Shown here: piece after piece, positions 1 through 8,562 of the stretch
Position numbering within the stretch: the first letter of the stretch is position 1
How the letters are laid out: every line of letters begins with the position of its first letter
NCBI GenBank assembly: GCA_035253585.1
Contig: DATFBY010000110.1
Location: 62,001 to 126,000, forward strand
Source of the DNA: DATFBY01 sp035253585
GTDB taxonomy: Bacteria; Gemmatimonadota; Gemmatimonadetes; Gemmatimonadales; Gemmatimonadaceae
DNA length: 64,000 nt
Direction of reading: 5' to 3'
Notes under the pieces: generated by a model
Database searches by the model: none
What the model saw: the letters and a program-made list of their open reading frames with translations, nothing else
Told to the model about the DNA's origin: nothing
Program-made: the position numbers and the translations under genes

Positions 1-85
1 CGAGGCGGACATCGCTATCCGCCTCGATCTCGAGCTCGTGTATCGTGGAGCGCGCGTCGCTGTCGCTCAGCCCGCCGTCGCGCAT
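1..85 (-). CDS. RluA-family pseudouridine synthase, N-terminal fragment (partial)
   Basis: Only the first 28 codons lie in the window, and the gene runs off the left edge. The peptide reads ...EIEADSDVRL, which resembles the start of the S4-like domain of RluA/RluD 23S rRNA pseudouridine synthases, where DxRLDxFL is typical. The ATG lies 7 bases after the lspA stop, and rluD commonly follows lspA in bacteria. The assignment rests on this short motif and the neighbour, so it is tentative. A GTG a few codons upstream, overlapping the lspA stop, is an alternative start. Confidence 0.5.
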   Translation of the reverse strand, partial: MRDGGLSDSDARSTIHELEIEADSDVRL

Positions 86-92
86 CGGCGGC

Positions 93-626
93 TCACGCAC
101 CCTCGCTCGCCTTCACCGCCGCGGGTGCCGCACGCGCCGCCTCCTCGCGCTCCTCGCCCCACAGCGACCAGGCCAGCAGAATGGCGCCGAAGCTCACCGC
201 GATGTCGGCCACGTTGAACGTCGGCCACCGAAGGTCTCCGAACCCCATGTCGAGAAAATCCACGACGCCGAGCGGCGAGCGAATGCGGTCGATGAGATTT
301 CCGACCGCGCCGGCGCACACGAGTCCGAGCGCCGTGATGCGGAGCGTGTCGTTTTCCCGAGCAGCGCGATAGAGTCGGCCGAGAATCACCAGCGCAACGA
401 TCGTCAGCAGCAGGAAGATCCACCGCGAATACGGTCCGAGGTGGAGACCAAAGGCCGCGCCGCGGTTGTACACCAGCGTTAGGCGGACCCACTCGCCGAT
501 GACCTCGCGAGGCACGCGCATGGGGCGCAGTGCATCGACGGCGATCAGCTTCGTGATCACATCGAGGGTGACGATCCCCCCGATCAGCGACCAGAACAGC
601 AGTGCCTTACGACTGCTTCTTTCCAT
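93..626 (-). CDS. lspA: Lipoprotein signal peptidase (signal peptidase II)
   Basis: This inner-membrane aspartyl protease cleaves the signal peptide of diacylglyceryl-modified prolipoproteins. The 177-residue protein has four hydrophobic segments, the conserved NRGAAFG loop (N54) and both catalytic aspartates: D113 in GNLIDRI and D141 in FNVADIAVS. Length is normal for the family. Its start overlaps the end of the upstream dksA-like gene by 20 bases, suggesting translational coupling. Several lipoproteins in this window carry clear lipoboxes and would be its substrates. Confidence 0.96.
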   Translation of the reverse strand: MERSSRKALLFWSLIGGIVTLDVITKLIAVDALRPMRVPREVIGEWVRLTLVYNRGAAFGLHLGPYSRWIFLLLTIVALVILGRLYRAARENDTLRITALGLVCAGAVGNLIDRIRSPLGVVDFLDMGFGDLRWPTFNVADIAVSFGAILLAWSLWGEEREEAARAAPAAVKASEGA

Positions 627-1029
627 CTTCCTCGCGCTGTTTGCAGCTGATGCACAGGCGTGCGTGGGGAAGTGCGTCGAGCCGGTCGAAGTCGATGTCC
701 TGACCGCAATTGTGGCACTTGCCGAACGTCTCTGGTGACCGGTAGAGGCGGCGCAATGCCTCGTCGATGTGCCAGAGGAAACGACCCTCTTGGCTGGCGA
801 AAAGAAACGCCTTCTCGCGCTCCATCGCGTCGGTGCCCTGGTCAGCCATATGGAAGGAATACGAGCTGAGATCGCCGTCCGAGGCCTGCGGCGTCGCGTT
901 GAACGTCTCGCTGTACTGTCCCAGCTCCTTGAGCACGCGCCGGCGCTCTTCGAGTAGTCGTTTCTCGAAGTGCGCGAGCATTTTCTTGTTCATGGGCTTG
1001 GGCTTCTTGGCGCTCGCTGAAGACGGCAT
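607..1029 (-). CDS. DksA/TraR-family zinc-finger regulator
   Basis: The 140-residue protein has an N-terminal helical region (about 15-95) and a C-terminal four-cysteine zinc finger, C105-x2-C108 and C126-x2-C129, as in DksA/TraR proteins that bind the RNA polymerase secondary channel. The coiled-coil tip carries DQGTDAME (residues 63-70), comparable to the DxxDxA tip of DksA. It lies between ileS (5 bases away) and lspA (20-base overlap), so the three are probably co-transcribed. Whether it responds to ppGpp cannot be seen from sequence. Confidence 0.88.
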   Translation of the reverse strand: MPSSASAKKPKPMNKKMLAHFEKRLLEERRRVLKELGQYSETFNATPQASDGDLSSYSFHMADQGTDAMEREKAFLFASQEGRFLWHIDEALRRLYRSPETFGKCHNCGQDIDFDRLDALPHARLCISCKQREEDGKKQS

Positions 1030-1034
1030 GCTGT

Positions 1035-4000
1035 TTACACTCTCGTTAGGGCGACATCGACGGCACGACCATCAAGGTCCATCGTCTGCGTCGCGTCTGG
1101 CGTTCCAACGATTGCGTCACCGACGATGAGCTCGACCGCGAGCACCTCGCCGGTGATGTAATCGCCGAACATTCGTACCACGTTTTCGACTTCGACGTTC
1201 CCTTTCACCTGCAATTTGATGCGATCGCTGACCGCGAAGCCCGCGTCCTTCCGTAGACGCTGGATCCGACTCACCAGCTCTCGCGCGACACCTTCGGCGA
1301 CGAGCTCCGGCGTGAGCGTCGGATCGACCGCCGCAAAGTATCCGCCTTCCTCCTTCACGACCAGATCGCCCGCCGCTCGGTGAACGACGGTCAGGTCGTC
1401 TGGTTGCAACACATGTGACGATCCGCCGACCGAGATGACGACCGGCTCTCCGCGTTGGAACGCGTGCAGCGCGGAATCGGACAACGCCTCGACTGCTTCG
1501 GCCGCGGCCTTCGTCGACTTCCCGAATCGTTTGCCGAGCGCGCGGAAATTCGGCTTCCCCTCGAGCCGCACCAGTGCATCGCCGCTCGACGCCATCTCCA
1601 CTCGCTTCACGTTGAGCTCGGCGCGCAGTAGTGGCTCCAGCAGCGCCAGAATCTCCGGGTCGCCACCGGGCACAACGCATACCACGCGGGCCAACGGCTG
1701 CCGCACTTTCAGATCGGCCTCCTCGCGCGCCGCTCGACCCAGCCGCGCGAGCGTCCGCACCTGCTCCATGCCCGCCTCCAGATCCGCCTCGGGACGCATT
1801 CGTGTCTCGGTGACATAAGGCGCCAGATGCACGGAGGTTCCCGTGAGCTGCCGGTGCATCCAATCGGTCACGAACGGTGAGAACGGGGCCAACAGGCGCG
1901 TCACGCCGGTGAGTACCTCGTGCAGCGTGGCGAAAGCGGCACGATTGTCCGCGCTGGTGACGTCGTAGAAGCGCTCGCGGTTGAGACGAACGTACCAGTT
2001 GGAAACGTCGTCGGTGACGAAGCGCATGACGGACCGCGCGGCGAGGTATGCATCGTATGCCGCCATGGCACCATCGACTTCCACCGCGACGCGCGCCAAG
2101 CGACCGAGTATCCAACGGTCGATCGGTGGCCTGGCGGCCGGCTCCGGATCTTCGTTGGACGGCGTCCAGCCGAAGTTGGCCAACTGCGCGAACATCCCCG
2201 AATAGATGTTTTTGAGCGTAACGAGGAACTGTCCTGCCGTGTCCCTGATGCCACGTTCGTCGAATCGGCGCGGCACCCAGATCTGGCTGGACGTGATGAG
2301 AAAAAGCCGCACGGCATCGGCCCCGTATCGAGGGATCACGCTCCACGGATCGACGACGTTGCCGGCGCTCTTCGACATCTTCTGTCCCGCCGCGTCGAGC
2401 ACCAGATCGTTCACGACGACGGCCCGGTACGGCGCCGCGAACGCGTTGGTCGCGGCAAGCCCGCCATCACCGCTGTTGTTCGGCAGCGCATCACCCAATC
2501 CGGTGGCGATGGCCAGCAGCGAGTAAAACCATCCCCTCGTCTGGTCGACACCCTCGGCGATGAAATCCGCCGGATACAGTCGCTCGACCTCGGCCTTACC
2601 CTCGAACGGATAGTGCCACTGCGCGAACGGCATCGAGCCCGAGTCGAACCAGGTGTCGATGACTTCGGGGACGCGGTGCATTCGCGCGCGAGATTCGAGA
2701 TTCGAGATTCGAGATTCGCCGGTGGTGTCGGTCGATCTTTCGTTGGCCTCCGAATCTCGAATCTCGAATCTCGAATCTCGACAGCTTTCACACTCCCACG
2801 TCAGCCTATCCACCCCCGGCTTGTGCGGATCGAACTCGTTAGGCAGCGATCCGCCGAGCTTGGCCGCGAGCTCGGCGTAGCTGCCGATTACATCGATGTG
2901 TGAGTCGTCGCGCTCGCATAACCATACTGGGAGTGGCGTGCCCCAGTAGCGGTCGCGCGACAGCGCCCAGTCGACGTTGTTGACCAGCCACTCGCCGAAG
3001 CGGCCAGTGCCGACCTCCTCCGGATGCCAGTCGACTCGCGCGTTGCGCGACAGCATCTGGTCGCGATACGCGGTGGTGCGCACGAACCAGGAGCCGCGTG
3101 CGTAGTACAGGAGCGGTGTGCCGCACCGCCAACAGTGGGGATAGCTGTGCTCGATCGTACCCGCTTTCTGGAGTACGCCGCGGCGCTTGAGCTCCTCGAT
3201 GATGAGCGGGTCGGCGGCCTTCACGAATTTGCCACCCACGACCGGCATGTCCGCGGGAAATTCTCCGCGCGCGTTGACCGGCTGCAGAAACGCGAGCCCG
3301 TGTCGCTGGCCTGCCGCGTAGTCATCGGCGCCAAATGCCGGTGCCATGTGCACGACGCCGGTGCCATCCTCAGCCGACACGAACGACTCGGCGACGATCA
3401 GCTCGTGCTCCCCTTCTCCATCGGTAAACGGCACCCAGTCGAGCGGCCGCTCGTAGCGACGCCCCGCGAGCTCGCTCCCCTTGATCCGCCTAACGATCTC
3501 CCACCGATCGGTCCAGTCGTCGCCGAAAACGGATGCGACGCGAGAGGAGGCGAGGATCAAAGTGGGAAGCGGGAAGCGGGAAGCGGGAACCGCCTGCGGC
3601 GGTTGAGCGTGGCGCCGACGGATCTCCAAATACTCGAGATCTGGATTCACCGCGAGCGCTACGTTGGAAACGAGCGTCCAGGGCGTCGTCGTCCACACGA
3701 GGATACGCTGTTCGTGCGCTTCCCGCTTCCCGCTTCCCGCTTCCCGCATTGCGCTTCCCGCTTCCCGCAGCTTCACCGCCACATACACACTCGGATCCTT
3801 CACGTCCTTATATCCCTGCGCCACTTCGTGGCTCGACAGCGCCGTGCCGCAGCGGGGGCAGTACGGAAGAATCTTGTGGCCGCGATAGAGCAGGCCGCGA
3901 TCGTACAGCGTGCGCAGCGCCCACCACACGCTTTCGACGTAATCGTTCTCGTACGTGATGTATGGATCGCTGTAGTCGAGCTGATAGCCGATCCGATCGC

Positions 4001-4430
4001 TGAGCCTTTCCCAGTCCGACTTGTACTTCCACACACTCTCGCGCGAGAGCTTGTTGAAGCGCTCGACGCCGATCTCCTCGATCTGCTGCTTGCCGCTGAT
4101 GTTGAGCTGCTTCTCGACTTCGATCTCAACCGGCAGACCGTGCGTGTCCCAACCCGCTTTTCGGGTGACGTGATAGCCCTTCATCACGCGGTAGCGGCAG
4201 AAGAGATCCTTCACCGTCCGCGAAAACACGTGATGGATGCCCGGCTTCCCGTTCGCCGTCGGCGGACCCTCGTAGAACACGAACTCCCGAGCGCCGGCGC
4301 GAGCGCGCTCGATCGCGCCGAAGAGATCTTCATCCGCCCAGCGGCGAAGCATCTCCTGCTCGATGTCATCCGCCGGCCGGTCGGGTGGGAGGAGCGCGAA
4401 GCGGTCCACGCCGGGATCGATCGCGGTCAC
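1035..4430 (-). CDS. ileS: Isoleucyl-tRNA synthetase, type 2 (eukaryote-like), with in-frame repeat insertions
   Basis: This enzyme charges tRNA-Ile. The class I signatures are present: YEGPPTANG followed by GIHH (residues 64-67, in place of HIGH), WDTHGLPVE typical of type 2 enzymes, KMSKS at 684-688, WTTTPW in the editing domain, and CxxC zinc pairs. At 1131 residues it is roughly 80 longer than usual. The excess matches low-complexity insertions at about residues 222-238, 281-290 and 551-581, which are encoded by tandem 7-bp repeats listed separately. The first two flank WTTTPW in the CP1 editing region. The third sits in a zinc-binding loop just before RVPEVIDTWFDSGSM. The frame stays open throughout, so the gene is probably functional. 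Its start overlaps the end of the purine nucleoside phosphorylase gene by 4 bases. Confidence 0.96.
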   Translation of the reverse strand: MTAIDPGVDRFALLPPDRPADDIEQEMLRRWADEDLFGAIERARAGAREFVFYEGPPTANGKPGIHHVFSRTVKDLFCRYRVMKGYHVTRKAGWDTHGLPVEIEVEKQLNISGKQQIEEIGVERFNKLSRESVWKYKSDWERLSDRIGYQLDYSDPYITYENDYVESVWWALRTLYDRGLLYRGHKILPYCPRCGTALSSHEVAQGYKDVKDPSVYVAVKLREAGSAMREAGSGKREAHEQRILVWTTTPWTLVSNVALAVNPDLEYLEIRRRHAQPPQAVPASRFPLPTLILASSRVASVFGDDWTDRWEIVRRIKGSELAGRRYERPLDWVPFTDGEGEHELIVAESFVSAEDGTGVVHMAPAFGADDYAAGQRHGLAFLQPVNARGEFPADMPVVGGKFVKAADPLIIEELKRRGVLQKAGTIEHSYPHCWRCGTPLLYYARGSWFVRTTAYRDQMLSRNARVDWHPEEVGTGRFGEWLVNNVDWALSRDRYWGTPLPVWLCERDDSHIDVIGSYAELAAKLGGSLPNEFDPHKPGVDRLTWECESCRDSRFEIRDSEANERSTDTTGESRISNLESRARMHRVPEVIDTWFDSGSMPFAQWHYPFEGKAEVERLYPADFIAEGVDQTRGWFYSLLAIATGLGDALPNNSGDGGLAATNAFAAPYRAVVVNDLVLDAAGQKMSKSAGNVVDPWSVIPRYGADAVRLFLITSSQIWVPRRFDERGIRDTAGQFLVTLKNIYSGMFAQLANFGWTPSNEDPEPAARPPIDRWILGRLARVAVEVDGAMAAYDAYLAARSVMRFVTDDVSNWYVRLNRERFYDVTSADNRAAFATLHEVLTGVTRLLAPFSPFVTDWMHRQLTGTSVHLAPYVTETRMRPEADLEAGMEQVRTLARLGRAAREEADLKVRQPLARVVCVVPGGDPEILALLEPLLRAELNVKRVEMASSGDALVRLEGKPNFRALGKRFGKSTKAAAEAVEALSDSALHAFQRGEPVVISVGGSSHVLQPDDLTVVHRAAGDLVVKEEGGYFAAVDPTLTPELVAEGVARELVSRIQRLRKDAGFAVSDRIKLQVKGNVEVENVVRMFGDYITGEVLAVELIVGDAIVGTPDATQTMDLDGRAVDVALTRV
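2689..2780. repeat. Heptad-repeat palindrome A, inside ileS
   Basis: The left arm (2689-2718) is CG followed by four perfect AGATTCG units. The right arm (2751-2780) is its exact reverse complement, four CGAATCT units plus CG. The arms form a perfect 30-bp inverted repeat around a 32-base loop. It is translated in frame as ileS residues about 551-581 (DSRFEIRDSE ... SRISNLESR). The same 30-bp arms recur at 10240-10335. Confidence 0.95.
3564..3589. repeat. Heptad repeat B, left array (GGGAAGC units), inside ileS
   Basis: Three perfect GGGAAGC units are followed by GGGAA. On the minus strand this encodes ASRFPLP-like residues at about 281-290 of IleS. The complementary array lies 128 bases away at 3718-3766, across the conserved WTTTPW segment. 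Confidence 0.92.
3718..3766. repeat. Heptad repeat B, right array (GCTTCCC units), inside ileS
   Basis: Seven consecutive 7-base units are present: four GCTTCCC, one diverged GCATTGC, and two more GCTTCCC. The array is the inverted complement of the one at 3564-3589. On the minus strand it encodes REAGSAMREAGSGKREA at about IleS residues 222-238. Confidence 0.92.
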
Positions 4431-5302
4431 AACCGCTCCAACACGCCCCGCACGAGCGCCGTCAGCCGCGGCTCGGCTTCATTCGCCACGGCGATGATGT
4501 GCTCGACGGTCGCCGGCACCAGCGCGTCCGGCAGACACTGATCGGTGATGATGGAGATGCCTAGCACACGCATGCCGCCGTGCACCGCAACGATCACCTC
4601 GGGCACCGTCGACATCCCGACCACGTCGGCGCCTAACAGGCGCAGCATTCGATACTCGGCACGCGTCTCCAGATTCGGGCCTGTCACCGCGACGTAGACG
4701 CCCTCGCGCAGGACGATCCGTTGCTCGGCTGCCACCTCTCGCGCCAGCGCGCGAAGCGCCGCGTCGAATGGCTCCGACATGTCCGGGAAGCGCGGTCCCA
4801 ACGAATCGTCGTTCGGCCCGATCAGCGGGTTGTCGCCAAGCAGATTGATCTGATCGGCGATCACCATGAGATCGCCTGGACTCCACAGGGGGTGCATCCC
4901 GCCGCACGCGTTCGACACGATCAGCGTCTGGGCGCCCAACGCACGGAGGACTCGCACCGGAAACGTCACCTGCTGGAGCGAATAGCCCTCGTACCGATGG
5001 AAGCGCCCCTGCATCGCAATCACCGTCTTCCCGCCAAGCGTCCCGCACAGGAGCCGTCCGGCGTGCGATTCCACCGTCGACAATGGAAAGCCAGGGATGT
5101 CTCCGTACTCGATTGTCGTACGGACGTCGATCTCCTTTGCTAGTGCACCCAGGCCGGTGCCCAGGATGATCGCGACGTCGGGCCGCGTGCCGAAGCGCTG
5201 CCTGACGACAGCGGCCGCACGCTCGATGACAGGGCGCGAGTGCAGCGGCGCCGCCTCGTCCGCGGTGGGCGAGGCGGCATGTCCTCCGTGGACGGTGGTC
5301 AT
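4427..5302 (-). CDS. Purine nucleoside phosphorylase (trimeric PNP/MTAP family)
   Basis: The enzyme splits purine nucleosides with phosphate into base and (deoxy)ribose-1-phosphate for purine salvage. The 291-residue protein shows IILGTGLG near the N terminus, GRFHRYEGY, SNACGGM and VTGPNLETRAEYRML, all characteristic of the class I trimeric family (PunA/DeoD2 type). It overlaps ileS by 4 bases downstream and the DivIVA-like gene by 4 bases upstream, so it is part of a tightly coupled operon. An MTA phosphorylase specificity is less likely but cannot be excluded. Confidence 0.93.
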   Translation of the reverse strand: MTTVHGGHAASPTADEAAPLHSRPVIERAAAVVRQRFGTRPDVAIILGTGLGALAKEIDVRTTIEYGDIPGFPLSTVESHAGRLLCGTLGGKTVIAMQGRFHRYEGYSLQQVTFPVRVLRALGAQTLIVSNACGGMHPLWSPGDLMVIADQINLLGDNPLIGPNDDSLGPRFPDMSEPFDAALRALAREVAAEQRIVLREGVYVAVTGPNLETRAEYRMLRLLGADVVGMSTVPEVIVAVHGGMRVLGISIITDQCLPDALVPATVEHIIAVANEAEPRLTALVRGVLERL

Positions 5303-5907
5303 TCCTTCAGCGCCTCCAGCCAGGCGGGAGTCTTGAGCACGTTACGGGGCCCGGAGTCGTGCTCGTCGCGCGCCGCGTCGCGGGGCACCTGACGCGAATG
5401 ATCGGGCGCCGCCGGCTGAGCCGGCACCCCACCCGGCGGCGTCGCGCCCGCCTCGGCTGCTTGAAGCTCCGCCAGCTGCCGCTCGATCATCGACCGCAGC
5501 TGAGTGAGGAACGCCCGGCGCGACTTGTCGAGCTGCGTGAGCTCGACCTCGATCTTGCGCGCTTCGCCGCGCGCGGCCTCGATGATGCGCTCGCCCTCGG
5601 CGCGGGCCTCGCGCAAAATGAGCTGCGCTTCGCGCTCGGCTTGCTCGCGCGTCTCGGCCCGCAGCTGCTGCGCCGAGATGAGCGCGTCGTTCAGCGCCTT
5701 GTCACGCTCGCGAAAGGCGCGGAGCTGTTCGTGAAAATTCTTTGCCTTTCCCTCGAGGTCCATGTGCGCTCGCGTCAGCCGCTCGAGCTCCTCGGCCACG
5801 CGCTCGCGGAATTCATCGACCATGGCGCGATCGTAACCGCGCAGCGCGCTGCCGAAATCCCATCGGCGCACGTCGATTGGTGTCAGCTTGAAGCCTTCGT
5901 CCGTCAT
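5299..5907 (-). CDS. DivIVA-domain coiled-coil protein
   Basis: The 202-residue protein begins with a DivIVA-type N-terminal motif (LTPIDVRRWDFGSALRGYDR), followed by a long continuous coiled coil (about residues 30-150) rich in Glu, Arg and Ala. The C-terminal tail is Pro/Ala-rich and probably disordered. DivIVA proteins bind curved membrane at poles or septa and recruit partners. The role here is inferred from the domain alone. It lies between the YggS-like gene and the phosphorylase gene with 4-base overlaps on both sides. Confidence 0.85.
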   Translation of the reverse strand: MTDEGFKLTPIDVRRWDFGSALRGYDRAMVDEFRERVAEELERLTRAHMDLEGKAKNFHEQLRAFRERDKALNDALISAQQLRAETREQAEREAQLILREARAEGERIIEAARGEARKIEVELTQLDKSRRAFLTQLRSMIERQLAELQAAEAGATPPGGVPAQPAAPDHSRQVPRDAARDEHDSGPRNVLKTPAWLEALKE

Positions 5908-6584
5908 CCCGGCCTCCTTCCAAACAAGACGGTGCCCAGCCGCACCATCGTCGCGCCCTCTTCGACCGCGACCTCGTAGTCGTCGGACATCCCCATCGAC
6001 AGCTCCGTTGCCGGATGTCCCGCGCTCGCCATCACCTCACGCGCACGTCGAGCGCCGATGAACACTTCCCGTAATACACGCTCTTCGGCGCCAAAGGGCG
6101 CCATCGTCATGACGCCCAGCACACGGATCCCGGAATGTCCGGCCAGCCGCTCGGCTTCCGCCGGAATATCCTTCGGCGCGTAGCCGCCCTTCGTCTCCTC
6201 ACTCGAGACATTGACCTGGATCAGCGCATCGACAGCGCGGCCGCGCGCCTCTCCATACTGGTCGACCGCATCCGCGAGCCGGACAGTGTCGATCGAATGC
6301 ACCAGCGAGAAACGATCGAGCGACTTCACCTTGTTCCGCTGTAGGTGGCCGATAAGGTGCCACGCCACCGGGACATCGCTCGCATCGATCTTTTGCAGCG
6401 CTTCCTGCACGCGGTTCTCGCCAATGTCGCGAATCCCCGCCTCCCACGCCGCTCGAACCGCGTCGATTCCGTGAGTCTTGGTCACGGCGACGATCCGCAC
6501 CTCTTGCCCCTGCCCGCGGGTCGCGGCCGCGGCGATCCTCTGCCGCACGTCAGCCAACCGCGCGGCGAGGTCGTGAAAAGGCAT
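5904..6584 (-). CDS. YggS/PLPBP-family pyridoxal-phosphate homeostasis protein
   Basis: The 226-residue single-domain PLP-binding barrel has the PLP lysine in VRIVAVTKTHG (K36), plus WHLIGHLQRNK and IQVNVSSEETKGG, all diagnostic of the YggS family. These proteins buffer cellular PLP and amino-acid pools rather than catalyse a defined reaction. In many bacteria the gene neighbours divIVA or cell-division genes, as here. Confidence 0.93.
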   Translation of the reverse strand: MPFHDLAARLADVRQRIAAAATRGQGQEVRIVAVTKTHGIDAVRAAWEAGIRDIGENRVQEALQKIDASDVPVAWHLIGHLQRNKVKSLDRFSLVHSIDTVRLADAVDQYGEARGRAVDALIQVNVSSEETKGGYAPKDIPAEAERLAGHSGIRVLGVMTMAPFGAEERVLREVFIGARRAREVMASAGHPATELSMGMSDDYEVAVEEGATMVRLGTVLFGRRPG

Positions 6585-6595
6585 AAGCTGGTAAT

Positions 6596-8560
6596 TTACC
6601 GGGGGTTACAGCGCGAATCAAGAGAATTTGGCGCCGCTTCCAACCGGACCTCTTCGAGCGCCTGCCGGGGGCACTCGAGTATCGCACGGAAGTGCTCCGC
6701 GGTGGGGTCGGTACTCGCCCGAATCGCCCGAGGTACACCCGCGATCCGGCCGGCGAGTCGGCCCGTCTCGACGGTGTCGACCGCGTACGAGAGCGCCGGC
6801 GACACGACTGTCTTGTCGACATCGGCTTCGACCAAAACGAGGCCGCGGAGCGCGGGCTCTTCGATCCCGGCTAGCCGTGCGCGGGTGAGTCCGGCGCTGA
6901 GCGCTACCGCGACCGGCCGCCCCCGCGCTCGCGCGTGTTCTCCGATCGCAGCCAGCATCGGCGACTCCTCGCCTAACGACTCGCGGGCGACGCTGCGCTC
7001 CAGAAGCGAGTCGCGCCGCGAAAGCTGCTCCAGGTACCACCTGGCTCCCAGCAGCGGCGCGACGACGACTGTCACGTCGCGCCGTACGCCCTCCACCTCC
7101 TGGAGATACCAGAGCGGAAAGGAGTCGTTGTCGCCGGCGGTGACCAGCACCGCGTTCGCCGGGGCAGACTCGAGTAGCATGCGTCCCAGCAGATGCGGGA
7201 GATCCGCCTCGGGGATCGAGCGTCGCGTTACCGCGCTCCAGTTGAGCGCCACCGGAAGCGCGGCCACCGCCAGCCCGAGTGGAACCAGCCGCGGGTGCAC
7301 ACGACGGAACAACGTGACCGCGCCAACACCAGCCCAGGCTCCCCACACCCAGATCGCCAGCACGAAGAAGTAGTCTCGCTCTCGCGCTTCGTGCGGAGTG
7401 TCGTCAGGCAGCACGCCGACGCCGAACGACGCGCCCGCCTTGAAATTCAGATAGATGGCCAGCGCCACGCTCCCGGCCACGAAGGTCACCAGCAGCGCAA
7501 GCCAGCTCCTGCCGTCGGCCCGTTTGTGCACGATGGACCCGGTGATGCCTAACGCGACGAAGAGCAGCGTGATCGGCGTACGCACGAGCGATGGCTCGAC
7601 GGTGGGCGTGAGCGACAGCGCGACCTGCCAGTCGCCATACTCGAGCAAATTGGCCAGCTGGATCCAGAGCGGTGCCTGACGAGGCAGGAAGTCATGTCCG
7701 CCGTACTGCGCGCGGCCGACGAGATCCCACAGCGCCGACCAGGTCACGGCATTCCCCGCGTTGAGCGCCGGATCGTGAACGGCGCGCACCGCCATCACCC
7801 CGACGATCGAAAAGCCGACGAGCATGACGACCATTCCGCCCACGGCATGCGACGGCGGGCGTCGCTCCTGCGAAACGATGACCGCCGCCACGATGCCTAA
7901 CGCGACGGCGATCATCAGGGGTGAGGCAAGGCCGACCGCGAACGCCAGCGCCAGAGCGGCGCAGAGAAGCCCGGCGTCACCCCATCGGATGCGGCTCTCG
8001 TCATCCATCGCCGCCAACGCGATAGCGCCGGGCGCGGCGACCAGCGCGCCGAGATGCAGCGGAACCGCCAGCGCGAAAGTGAACGCCGTGAGAATGAGCC
8101 ACTTTCCGGAGCGCGTGAGGCCGGCGCGGTGACCGGCTGCCGTCATGCACATCGCCAGCAACAACGACGGCGCGTAAAGCTCGGTCTCGGTGGCATTGTG
8201 CCACACGGTCGACATGGATCCAGCCGTGAGCGCCGCGGCGATCCCGACGACGACCGGTGCGCCGCCGAGCCAGCGCGTGAAGAGCCAGGCGAGCACGCCC
8301 CCCGCGAGAGCCGTGCACACCGCGGACAGGAGATTCGTCGCGTACGCGGTCGGCAGGAACCCGAGCAGCTCGCTCCAGGCGCGCGCCAACAGCACGAAAA
8401 GGGGCGCACCCGGCGGATGCGGAATGCCCAGGACTTCGACCGCCGCGATGAGCTCTCCCGAGTCCCAGAATGTGAGACCGGGCGCGAGGGTGGCGACGTA
8501 GATGGCGAGAAGGAGCGCTCCCGCCAGCAGTGCGGCGAGCGCGGACGCCCGTGTCTCCGC
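6596..8560 (-). CDS. DUF2723 multi-pass membrane protein (GT-C-like, start uncertain)
   Basis: The conserved part begins near LLAGALLLAIYVATLAPG and continues with TFWDSGELIAA and ATETELYAPS, hallmarks of DUF2723 proteins, which are related to GT-C glycosyltransferases and TMEM260. There are about 11-13 hydrophobic segments and a soluble C-terminal region. The frame is open back to an ATG at 8812, but that would overlap the cdaA coding end by 250 bases. I see no ATG, GTG or TTG in this frame between 8812 and the conserved region. The coordinate given is the first codon beyond the cdaA stop. A CTG start near ALAALLAG is possible. The donor and acceptor of any glycosyl transfer are unknown. Confidence 0.75.
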   Translation of the reverse strand, partial: AETRASALAALLAGALLLAIYVATLAPGLTFWDSGELIAAVEVLGIPHPPGAPLFVLLARAWSELLGFLPTAYATNLLSAVCTALAGGVLAWLFTRWLGGAPVVVGIAAALTAGSMSTVWHNATETELYAPSLLLAMCMTAAGHRAGLTRSGKWLILTAFTFALAVPLHLGALVAAPGAIALAAMDDESRIRWGDAGLLCAALALAFAVGLASPLMIAVALGIVAAVIVSQERRPPSHAVGGMVVMLVGFSIVGVMAVRAVHDPALNAGNAVTWSALWDLVGRAQYGGHDFLPRQAPLWIQLANLLEYGDWQVALSLTPTVEPSLVRTPITLLFVALGITGSIVHKRADGRSWLALLVTFVAGSVALAIYLNFKAGASFGVGVLPDDTPHEARERDYFFVLAIWVWGAWAGVGAVTLFRRVHPRLVPLGLAVAALPVALNWSAVTRRSIPEADLPHLLGRMLLESAPANAVLVTAGDNDSFPLWYLQEVEGVRRDVTVVVAPLLGARWYLEQLSRRDSLLERSVARESLGEESPMLAAIGEHARARGRPVAVALSAGLTRARLAGIEEPALRGLVLVEADVDKTVVSPALSYAVDTVETGRLAGRIAGVPRAIRASTDPTAEHFRAILECPRQALEEVRLEAAPNSLDSRCNPR

Positions 8561-8562
8561 GT

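Noticed and set aside
1..26. 9-bp inverted repeat at the left edge
   Set aside because: It lies inside the partial RluA-family coding region, is short, and is compatible with codon content. There is no heptad periodicity.
3024..4541. 505-residue open frame opposite ileS
   Set aside because: It is antisense to confirmed ileS codons and has no domain features.
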